Positions 55,966 through 64,000 of a stretch of 64,000 nt of DNA are shown piece by piece. Positions within the stretch are counted from its first letter, which is position 1; each line of letters opens with the position of its first letter. Both the position numbers and the translations under genes were made by a program. This DNA comes from Cervus elaphus (taxonomy: Eukaryota > Chordata > Mammalia > Artiodactyla > Cervidae): positions 63,440,052 through 63,504,051 of the forward strand of contig NC_057815.1 in the NCBI RefSeq assembly GCF_910594005.1, in the 5' to 3' direction. A model generated the notes under the pieces. It saw only the letters and a program-made list of their open reading frames with translations, searched no databases and was not told where the DNA came from.

Positions 55966-57894
55966 GCACATTTCCTTTCTCTCATGGTGGGAGATATGAA
56001 ATCAGCAAGGGAGATGGCATGTTACAGCAAAGAACACAAGCAGATAGTTCTCAGACCAGAAGAACAAAAAACTAGAGCTTAAACACTATAAAAAACCTTC
56101 ACATGCATTGATTTGGACAATAAGCAATATACAAATACTTCTTCTCTACCCATTATTCTAAATGTTCTTCGAGAAGCAACTATGCCTCATATTGGATATT
56201 GCATTACATTTTTAATCAAACAATAAAACTGTTTATCCTGACAGGGCCCTACACCAATTAAATGTACTTTCCTATAACCTTCTCTATCCTAGGAGAGGCC
56301 CTGATGAAACCATTGCTATGAGGTTTATATTAGCCTCCAGAGAGAACCAGAAATTCCCCGAACAGTAAAATTCTTCTGTATAGTAAGGTCAGATACGAGG
56401 ATAATCCGCTTGGCCAGAGCCCTGCTGGCATTGAACACTGTCAGAAATTAGATAAGGCTGTTGAGAAGGCAGATTAGGTTTAACTAGGGACAGAGGAAGC
56501 TCTGAATCTACAAAGTCTTACCATCTTGATAACTGAGTCCAAATATCCCTTCATATTGTGCCTTTAGGATATATGTATTTGGGTAAAGTACAGAACCAAG
56601 TAGAACAATTTTCTTAGCACAGTGGAGGTCCTCACAGAAGATTTCCATCAAATTTCAAACTTCCAAGTATGCTTTACAGTGAGAGTCTAGATATGGTGAG
56701 CATCTAAAAAGGTAGGTGAAAGACTAAGGAATTTTAAAATATTGGTGTATATATTATTTCCTGTTGTTTGTTTGTTTACTTCTATAGGAAAGTCCTGTGG
56801 ATTAATTTCCCAGGGAAGAGTATGGTATATGTTCCTTAGAATGAAGCATAGGGACAGAGTGGTTACTAGATACAGAAATGCTTATCAGATACAAAGAAAA
56901 AATAAAAGCCTTTCCCATAAACAGTGATGGTGTGACATTTAGTAAGAAATGAAATGTGGAAGATGACGCCCAGTGTTGTCCTCTTATCTAGTCTTCATTC
57001 ACAGAGTTGGTGAACATGCTGGTAAACACCTAAAATATGTTAAGGGAGGCACTGAATCAAAATGGTTCAGTTTCAAATAAGAAATTTGAAATAAAATTAA
57101 TTTGCAGGCAGCACTGTGCTAACCCAGAGCAGTGCCTTAGACTGTAAGTGGCATGTGGCATGTCTAACTAGAGTATCTGGAAGGCATCTGCTGAATTTCC
57201 AACTTCCATATGTTGTCCATGTGAAGCAGGGACCCTTATGTGTCTCATTGAAGGTGGTTGAGAAGAGCTATGAGTACTGCTCTAAACTTGTTAGGTGAAT
57301 GCCAAGATGAAAAGAAGAATGTTCTTAATGTCAAGGTCTATTAGCAGTATAGTCAATACTGGACCTTCATTGAAATCATTAGCAAGTCAGGAAAGCTACA
57401 AAACCAAGGTAAGGAGTGGATTGATGACACTAATTTTTGTTTGTTTGTTTTTGTTGTTGTTATACTTAGACAAAAGATACAAGCTACAGAAAATTCAGCA
57501 GTGGGTACATTTCAGGATCTAAGAAAGTATAAGCAGTCATGACACTGCTTTATGTTGATTTTTCCTTTCAGTGTAGTGAAATTTTTAGAAAGAAAATGTT
57601 TCAATATAAGGATTCAATTTTGAGTTGATTCAAGATACTCATAGCAAGAATGTTTAACACAGGCTTTCTTTAACTCAAAAGACATGATCTACCCTTAAGC
57701 AGGAGATTATTTCATGGAAACTTCCAATTGCTATTATATATACGTGTATTCTCATAATAGTGATCAGATTGAGAATAGTACTACTCAAAAAAAAATAAAA
57801 TTTTCTGTTATTATTTGAGATGTAGTTGAACATTTTTGATACTGTTAAATATAAAAATTTAGTTTATTATGAAACTGCTACTATATTCTTAAAT
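55966..57894. other. Spacer, no gene recognised
   Basis: No coding domain. A (gttt)n/(gtt)n stretch lies at about 57435-57462 and an A run at 57787-57795. Confidence 0.35.
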
Positions 57895-57895
57895 C

Positions 57896-58120
57896 AGGCT
57901 TCCCAGATCTCTAATGCTAAAGAACCCTCCTGCCAGTGCAGGAGATATAAAAGACAGGGTTCAATCCCTGGGTGAGGAAGATCCCCTGGAGGAGGGCACA
58001 GCAACCCACTCCAGTACTCTTGCCTAGAGAATCCATGGACACAGAAGCCTGGTGGGCTCTAGTCCATAGAATCGCAAAGAGTCTGACACAACTGAAGTGG
58101 CTTAGCATGCACATAATGCA
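57896..58120 (+). repeat. Bov-tA type SINE
   Basis: ggcttcccagatctctaatgctaaagaaccctcctgccagtgcaggagat, gggttcaatccctgggtgagg, cctggaggagggcacagcaacccactccagtactcttgcctag, agcctggtgggctctagtcc, ctgacacaactgaagtggcttagcatg. Confidence 0.87.
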
Positions 58121-58267
58121 TATTTTAAATCATTAGTTAAATTGGTAAACCATTTGAAAATACTTAAATGCACTATATAAATTAGGATTTTTCATCAAGC
58201 CACATGGAAAAATGAGAATTATATGCCATTACAAGGACACAGCAAACCTAGAAAAATAGGTACAAAA

Positions 58268-58440
58268 GCTAGTTCTGAAGTCAGATGACCTGGGTTAATA
58301 TTCCTCTACTATCATTCACTAATGTAACTTAACCTCCTTGGTCCTCAGATTCTTTCTCTGTAGAATATAAATAACAGCAGTAAAACTTTCATGAAGATTA
58401 ATTGAGAAAAATGCAAACAAGTATAACAGTGTCTAATATG
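58268..58440 (+). repeat. MIR SINE
   Basis: Sense MIR core: gaagtcagatgacctgggttaatattcct, actaatgtaacttaacctccttggtcctcag, ttctctgtagaatataaataacagcag, tgaagattaattgag, aacagtgtctaatatgcac. Confidence 0.7.
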
Positions 58441-58451
58441 CACGATCATGT

Positions 58452-58550
58452 GTGCTAAGTAGCTTCAGTCTGTGTCCAACTCTTTATGACCCTAATGGAC
58501 TGTACCCATCAGGCTCCTCTGTCCATGGGATTTACTAGGCAAAAATACAT
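58452..58550 (-). repeat. Bov-A SINE fragment, antisense
   Basis: tgtgctaagtagcttcagtctgtgtccaactctttatgacc, catcaggctcctctgtccatgggattt. Only the 3' half of the SINE is present. Confidence 0.78.
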
Positions 58551-58907
58551 GTAGAAAGCATGAATTAATTTTTACTATCAATATTAATAAAAGTTCTGAA
58601 CATAAAAGTTACTCATAAAATCAGTACACTGTGCTGGAATATAGTTTTATAACTATTAGAAACTCCTTTCTTTTCATGATATAAACCCAGAAGTCCTAAT
58701 TTTTAAAAATCACAGATTTTATTACTAAAGATACATGAAAATTCATGTTTGGCTCAAGGCAATGTAGAGAATATGTTAATTTGAAAGATGTAATTCTCAG
58801 ATGTAATATATTGGCAGCATGCCCATCACATGATGGATTGACTGTCAACATATATAAAGTTATTTTTCAAATCAAAATCAACTTAATATATAAAGTGAAT
58901 AAGAATT

Positions 58908-59060
58908 GGACTTCCCTGGCAGTCAAGTGGCTATGACTCTGCACTTTCACTACAGAGGGTGTGGGTTCAACCCCTGGTCTGGGAACGAAGATCCCACATG
59001 CCCTGCTTGCCCCGCATCATGCGAAAAGCAAAACATGGGAAATAAAATTAAACATTTTGT
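58908..59060 (+). repeat. CHR-type tRNA-Glu SINE
   Basis: ggacttccctggcagtcaagtggctatgactctgcactttcactacagagggtgtgggttcaacccctggtctgggaacgaagatcccacatgcc. The tRNA-like A and B box regions are recognisable. It ends in an A-rich stretch near 59040. Confidence 0.8.
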
Positions 59061-59690
59061 GTTTAATATAAACGAAGTTGACTCTTCACCTTCTCCTTTC
59101 TCTTTTGTTCCCCTTTCCTTCCCTTCCTTTTATTCTCATCCTGAATGATTATGTCCTATACCTGTTGGCTGAAGCACAGATGTAGACATCTCCACTGTGT
59201 ATGGGGTGGGGAATGGATATGGTTAATGCACCTCAACAGGGCGCTTGGTCCTGGCAGTTGTGAAGAGGGTGCTTTGTGAGGGGTAGACCAGCATGGGATG
59301 TCAGAACAAGAGACCATGATAATGATGCTCATTCAGATGGGAGTGGAAGGGAGGGTAAATCCAAGTGAATCCAAGGGAAGTGAATCCAACTTCAGCCCAG
59401 CAGGAAGTTGGATTCTAAATGTAGTCCAAGTGATGAACGCCAGAGCCTGAGCAAAGTGGAAAGGGTATATATCTGTGAGAGGTGTCCCAAAATGAAATGT
59501 GGACCTGTGTGAGCTAAGGAGGATGTTCTCACACTTGAACATGGCAGCCTGACATGAAGTGCTAGAACCCAAGTTGGGTGAGAAGTCCATCATGTGGTAG
59601 GGGGAGCCCTATACAGGATGTCAGAGCCTATTTTGAGTGAAGAGGGAATCTATACTGGAGAAAGGGCAGCATTGCCAAATATATACAACT
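59061..59690. other. Moderate-GC spacer, possibly an old LTR
   Basis: Richer in GC than its neighbours, with repeated short phrases (gggatgtcagaac-, gtccaagtga-, aggatgtcagagcc-) that suggest a decayed LTR-type repeat. The family was not recognised and there is no gene. Confidence 0.3.
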
Positions 59691-59725
59691 GTATACAGTA
59701 TACAGTACTTCAGTATACTGTATAC
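59691..59725. repeat. Perfect 13-base inverted repeat
   Basis: Left arm gtatacagtatac (59691-59703), 9-base loop, right arm gtatactgtatac (59713-59725). A further related unit, ctgtatacagta, follows at 59731-59742. It could form a cruciform or hairpin; it probably arose as an expanded gtatac simple repeat. Confidence 0.85.
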
Positions 59726-59851
59726 TTCCACTGTATACAGTAGTTCAGATTCAGTATTACTCCACTGTCTCTATTTAATTTGACATGCAGAATACAGTTA
59801 TAACAACTATTTTAATGTCCATGTCTACTATTGTTAGTAGTATGCATGCAT

Positions 59852-59975
59852 GCTGAGTTGCTAAGTCATGTCTGACTTTTTGTGATCCCATTAATTGCAG
59901 CTGACCAGGCTCCTCTGTTCAATGGGATGTCCCAGCCAAGAATACGGGAGTGGGGTGCCATTTCCTTCTCCATTT
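59852..59975 (-). repeat. Bov-A SINE, antisense
   Basis: gctgagttgctaagtcatgtctgac, ctgaccaggctcctctgttcaatggga, aagaatacgggagtggggtgccatttccttctcc. Confidence 0.82.
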
Positions 59976-61001
59976 GCTAATAGCATATATCTTTGCATAT
60001 GTTTAAATGAGATGTAGAATGTGTTGGGGTAGCTCAGAATTTTATGTTTATGAGAGAGTCTCACATCTTAGGGCTGTGAGATGCAGTGTGTTGAATGACT
60101 GTGTGTGGGTGGTGTCTGTGGTATGATTGATGTCCTACTCTGTTATGAACCATGGCTTTCTTCTTCTCTTTTTAAAACATGAGTGACTCTGATACTTCAT
60201 GTAAAGTTATATAATAACTTAAAATTCTAGGTACCTAAGAAGTCAGCTTCTCTACTAGGGTTATCTTTATGGTAGACTCAGTCCCTGTCTGAAAACATAC
60301 GTTTCATAGAACTCTCTTTACTAGGCATACCAAGAAAGAATGTAGACGAATATAGACGACGTCATTGCCAAGAATACATGAATGGGTGACTGACTGTAGA
60401 CTGGATGACTAACTGTATAAGTATAGGTCTTAATACATCAATGGATGGAAATGTATACATTGTGATTCATCTGGGATCCGCTCTTCAAAGATATAATTAC
60501 ATCTATAAAAAGATAATTTTGTTGTTAGCATCTACATGATTTTAAAACAGCACTATAGTACTAATTTTTCCTGAGGACAAAGACAGAATATTGGTTTATT
60601 CCAATCCACCCTGTCTCTTACATTCTTCCAGAAGGAATCCTTCATTATTTTCTTTTTTAAATTTTGCTTCTGGTGTTTTATTTTTGGCTACACCTTTAAG
60701 TAATAAGATTTTTACTAAAAAGACTGTATATTGATTTCATATTTTTTCAGATAACATCAGTCATATTAGCACCCTTACATTCTTCTCTATATCCAAATGT
60801 AGTTACCTCACTATTTTGTTTCTACTTCCAAATTTAAACAAAACTCCTAAATATAACTGTATTCAAACAATCATATATAATCTCTTTCTATTCATCTTTA
60901 GAGGATAAACACATAAATATTAACACAATTTCCTCCAATTATGCCATGTTTAAGATGTTTATTGAAATGTGGATATTTATTATTTCCTAATATATTATAT
61001 G
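59976..61001. other. Spacer, no gene recognised
   Basis: No coding domain. Near 60340-60420 two tgtagac-gaatatagac-type phrases and gactgactg/gactaactg runs form a weak local repeat. Confidence 0.3.
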
Positions 61002-61122
61002 AGGAGGGCATGACAACCTACTCCAATATTCTTGTCTGGAGAATCCCCAAGGGCAGAGGAGCCTGGCAGGCTGTGGTCCATGGGGTTGCAGAGTCAGACA
61101 TGGCTGAGCAACTAAGCACAAA
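61002..61122 (+). repeat. Bov-A SINE
   Basis: gaggagggcatgacaacctactccaatattcttgtctggagaatcccca, gaggagcctggcaggctgtggtcc, gtcagacatggctgagcaactaagcac. The head is missing. Confidence 0.82.
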
Positions 61123-61449
61123 ACAGCACGATGTATTATACATGTGCTTTGGAATACAGATACTTCAAATTTTATTCAAGAAGTTATTTGTTAATGTTTG
61201 CAACTATTCTAGCACCAATTTAAAAGTAATTGCCATACTCATCTTGATTATTTTATCACTCTCTCATATTTTGAAAAATCAACATATCATTTTAAAAGAA
61301 CATGTCAAACAACCTAGAAATTAATTGTGAAAATGAACTTGGAGTATTTATTAAAATAGCTTGAGGTTTATGTGGCTTATTGAATATCTTATTCTTTATT
61401 TCTGCAGGTCTAATTAACAGGAAAAAATGTCCAGGTTTCCAGATGGTTG
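61123..61449. other. Spacer, no gene recognised
   Basis: AT-rich. No feature is supported. Confidence 0.3.
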
Positions 61450-61580
61450 AATTTTTTTGTGTGTGTGGCCATACTGCATGGCATGTGAGATCTTAATTCT
61501 CCCACCAGAGACAATATACACCCCTTGCAATGGACGCATAGAATCATAACCACTGGACCTCCGGAGGAGTCCCCAGATGC
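61450..61580 (-). repeat. CHR-type tRNA-Glu SINE, antisense
   Basis: tgtgtgtgtggccatactgcatggcatgtgagatcttaattctcccaccagagac, gaatcataaccactggacctccggaggagtcccca. It matches the antisense CHR layout also seen at 39455-39580. Confidence 0.72.
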
Positions 61581-62000
61581 CTGAATATTTATAGGTGTGA
61601 CATAGATGTGGGGAAAGTGCAAAACCTTCTTTCAGAGTCATCTTAGCCAAAGTATATAGATTCAACATAAGTGGATAAATTAAGAAACAGAATCCAACAA
61701 TGAAATTTTTCTAAGCATTAGGATAAACATAGAAAATAGTATTCTTAATTTTCATTGTCACTTAATCAATGACTGAAGTTTTCTAGACTGAAATAATTTT
61801 AGTAGATCTTACATTTTAATAGCAGTTATTCATTGTCCTCACTCTGAGTATTCAGATAGAGTTGGAAACATTCTAAGGATCAATTCCTTGATGTAAAGAT
61901 GGCTAGAATTAACACTGCCCCACAAAAGTTAGATGCATTACATTCTATTAAAAATCTCGGTTTTTCTCCCAGTAGAAACATTTAGAAACTGATTTGGGCT
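61581..62000. other. Upstream region of OR gene 4
   Basis: Non-coding. The tctcggtttttctcccag stretch (about 61955-61972), 50 bases before the likely start codon, looks like a splice acceptor (pyrimidine tract plus CAG), as expected for the last intron of an OR gene. Confidence 0.4.
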
Positions 62001-62975
62001 GTGCCCCCCAAACATATCTTTATGGAGCTTATAAACACTAGCTGGTTCCAGCCACCCACTCTCCTTTTAACAGGCATCCCTGGACTTGAAGCTGTACAAA
62101 TATGGATCTCTATCCCACTGTGTGTCATGTACCTAATTGCCCTCCTAGGAAACAGCACTATCCTCTTCATCATCAAAACCACCTCCAGCCTTCACGAGCC
62201 TCAGTACATCTTCCTGTCTATGCTGGCAGCCACAGATGTGGGTCTGTCTTTATCAACTCTGCCTACAGTCCTCAGTGTCTTCCTCCTGAATCACAGAGAG
62301 ATTGAGTTTCACTCCTGCCTAACGCAGATGTTCTTTATCCACACCTTCTCCTCCATGGAGTCAGCCATCCTGCTGGCCATGGCCTTTGACAGATTTGTAG
62401 CTATTCGCAACCCACTGCACTACACAGTAATCTTAACCCATTCTCAGATTATGGGAATGGGGCTTGCAGCCATGATTAGGGGTGTGGTGTTGATGGTACC
62501 TTTGCCAATTTTGCTCAAGCGATTGCCCTTCTGCAAGGATGTCATTCTATCACATAGTTATTGCTACCACCCTGATGTTATGAAGCTGGCTTGTGGCCCT
62601 ATCACAGTCAACATCATTTATGGGTTGTCCCTTGTCCTGTGCACCTTTGGAGTTGACTCTATGTTCATTGTCATTTCATACATCCTAATTTTGAAGACAG
62701 TGCTGGGTATTGCCTCCAAAGATGGTCAGCTCAAGGCACTTAATACCTATGTTTCCCACATTTTCACTGTCTGCATCTTTTATGTGCCACTCATTGTGTT
62801 GGCTCTAATTCATAGGTTTGGGACATTCACATCTCCTCTTCTTCATGTCACCATGGCCAACCTCTTCCTCTTCCTAACTCGTGTTCTCAACCCCTTGGTT
62901 TACAGTCTAAAAACCAAACAGATAAGGATCACAGTGCATAAGGTATTCAAGAGCAGGAAAAATTTGCTCACATAA
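62001..62975 (+). CDS. Olfactory receptor, family 51-like (OR gene 4), with changed signature residues
   Basis: An open 324-residue class I odorant receptor. The more likely start is the second Met (residue 8, base 62022), which gives the usual ~17 residues before LTGIPGLE. Seen: N12-T-S glycosylation site, GN (50-51), C106 for the disulfide, MAFDRFVAIR (128-137), SHSYCYHPDVMKLAC in ECL2 (184-198), SY in TM5 (226-227), KALNT-Y-VSHIFTVCIFYVP in TM6, HRFGTFTSPLLHV in ECL3, and LNPLVYSLKTKQIR. It is closest in wording to the OR51A/OR51F group. Odd points: the Cys that normally follows KALNT at the start of TM6 is Tyr (residue 250), the Pro-Pro before LNP in TM7 is Thr-Arg (293-294), and HEPMY is HEPQY. 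The frame is open, but these losses suggest relaxed constraint or an altered receptor. Confidence 0.92.
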   Translation: MPPKHIFMELINTSWFQPPTLLLTGIPGLEAVQIWISIPLCVMYLIALLGNSTILFIIKTTSSLHEPQYIFLSMLAATDVGLSLSTLPTVLSVFLLNHREIEFHSCLTQMFFIHTFSSMESAILLAMAFDRFVAIRNPLHYTVILTHSQIMGMGLAAMIRGVVLMVPLPILLKRLPFCKDVILSHSYCYHPDVMKLACGPITVNIIYGLSLVLCTFGVDSMFIVISYILILKTVLGIASKDGQLKALNTYVSHIFTVCIFYVPLIVLALIHRFGTFTSPLLHVTMANLFLFLTRVLNPLVYSLKTKQIRITVHKVFKSRKNLLT

Positions 62976-63225
62976 TCAAATATGACATATAAAAAGCTAA
63001 ACTGATAAAAATAGAGAGTAGAATGGTGCTTGGCAGGGATGGGGGCGGTGAGGAAATAGGGAAACTTTGGTCAGAGTGCACAAACCCCTAGTTATGAAAT
63101 GAGTCAATTCTGGGTATCTAATGTATAACATGGTGACTATAGTTAACAATACTGCATTATATACTTGAAAATTGCTTAGAATACATTTTAAGGGTTCCCA
63201 CCACAAAAAGGAAATGATAATTATG
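62976..63225. other. 3' flank of OR gene 4
   Basis: Short non-coding spacer. It contains atgataaaaatagagagtagaatggtgcttggcagggatggggg and gtgactatagttaacaatactgcattatatacttgaaaattgc, wording typical of an old L1 3' end, but truncated. Confidence 0.4.
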
Positions 63226-64000
63226 TGACTACGTGAATCACAACAAACTGTATAAAATTATTAAAGAGATGGGAATTCCAGACCACCTGACCTGCCTCCT
63301 GAGAAATCTGTTTGTAGGTCAAGAAGCAACAGTTAGAATGAGACATGGGAACAGCAGACTGGTTCCCAAATGGGAAAGGATTGGGAATATACGTCAAGGC
63401 TGTATATTGTCACCCTCTTATTTAACTTACATGCAAAGTACATGATGAGAAATCCTGGACTGGATGAAGCACAAGCTGGAATCAAGATTGCTGGCAGGAA
63501 TATCAATAACCTCAGATATGCAGATAACACCGCCCTTATGGGAGAAAGCAAAGAACAACTAAAGAGCCTTTTAATGAAAGTGAAAGAGGAGAGTGAAAAA
63601 GTTGGCTTAAAACTCAGTATTCAGAAAACTAAGATCATGGCATCTGGTCCCATCACTTCATGGCAAATAGATGGGAAACAGTGGAAACAGTGATAGCCTT
63701 TATATTTGGGGGCTCCAAAATCACTGCTGATGGTGACTGCAACCATGAAATAAAAAGACACTTGCTCCTTGGAAGAAAAATTATGACCAACCTAAATGGC
63801 ATATTAAAAAGCAAAGATATTACTTTGCCAACAAAGGCCCATCTAGTCAAAACTATGGTGTTTTCCAGTAGTCATGTATGGATGTGAGAGTTGGACTATA
63901 AAGAAAGCAGAGTGTTGAAGAATTGATGTTTTTGAAATGTGGTGTTGGAGAAGATTCTTGAGTGTCCCTTGGACTGCAGGGAGATCCAACCAGTCCATCC
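63226..64000 (+). mobile_element. BovB LINE, 5'-truncated, cut by window edge
   Basis: Begins in the reverse transcriptase at the codons for NHNKLYKIIKEMGIPDHLTCLLRNLF and runs off the right end near the ARRSNQS-type codons, before the 3' tail. YADD reads YADN here (LRYADNTALM, near 63515-63545), so the catalytic Asp pair is damaged in addition to frameshifts. Confidence 0.87.
63370..63693 (+). pseudogene. BovB reverse transcriptase fragment
   Basis: A 107-residue frame covering the segment from motif B's end to the thumb: NNLRYADNTALMGESKEQLKSLLMKVKEESEKVGLKLSIQKTKIMASGPITSWQIDGK. The second Asp of the YADD motif is Asn. Neighbouring frames (63233-63445 and 63660-63887) hold the adjoining parts. 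Not functional. Confidence 0.82.

Noticed and set aside
1..64000. CRISPR array, phage, plasmid or bacterial defence system
   Set aside because: The base composition, SINE/LINE content and intronless OR exons are those of a mammalian chromosome. No regularly spaced repeats with unique spacers exist.

Overview
The window is mammalian, and specifically ruminant (bovid-type), nuclear DNA. The evidence is the repeat content: many copies of the RTE-type LINE BovB, many tRNA/Bov-A composite SINEs (Bov-tA type), CHR-type tRNA-Glu SINEs, a ruminant-type L1, and older pan-mammalian MIR, MLT1 and L1M fragments. The only intact protein-coding genes are four intronless class I (fish-like) olfactory receptor (OR) coding exons, three of OR51 type and one of OR52 type. 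OR51/OR52 genes sit in the class I OR cluster that surrounds the beta-globin locus in mammals (cattle chromosome 15, human 11p15.4), so that is the inferred location. No globin, TRIM or other non-OR gene is seen.

Layout. 1-3.7 kb: a BovB tail, a lone LTR, a U6 snRNA-derived retrocopy, and a class I endogenous retrovirus remnant (LTR, tRNA-Pro-type primer binding site, broken gag-like frame) on the minus strand. 4-14.5 kb: L1 and BovB insertions in older repeats, including a BovB element with an inverted 5' part (8211-11820). 15-16 kb: OR gene 1 (minus). 16.7-30 kb: a degraded L1 of about 5.7 kb that was itself split by a near full-length BovB with an inverted 5' part (25465-29070). 31.9-32.9 kb: OR gene 2 (plus), the closest relative of gene 1 and divergent from it. 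33-44 kb: AT-rich spacer with SINEs, MIRs and a 2.3 kb BovB. 44.1-45.1 kb: OR gene 3 (OR52 type, minus). 45.7-49.3 kb: a young 5'-truncated L1 with a perfect target-site duplication. 49.3-62 kb: spacer with SINE and MIR copies. 62.0-63.0 kb: OR gene 4 (OR51 type, plus). 63.2 kb to the end: another BovB.

The OR genes would act independently: each encodes a seven-transmembrane receptor, normally expressed one allele at a time in olfactory neurons, where it signals through Golf and cAMP. I see no operon-like organisation, CRISPR array or bacterial or phage system. The most notable items are the retrotransposition records: a U6::mRNA 3'-end chimera, two 5'-inverted BovB copies whose breakpoints fit twin priming, and several nested insertions whose order can be read from target-site duplications. 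Most long open frames in the window lie in L1 or BovB copies, or are antisense shadows of the OR genes. Repeat boundaries were read by eye and are approximate unless a target-site duplication is given.
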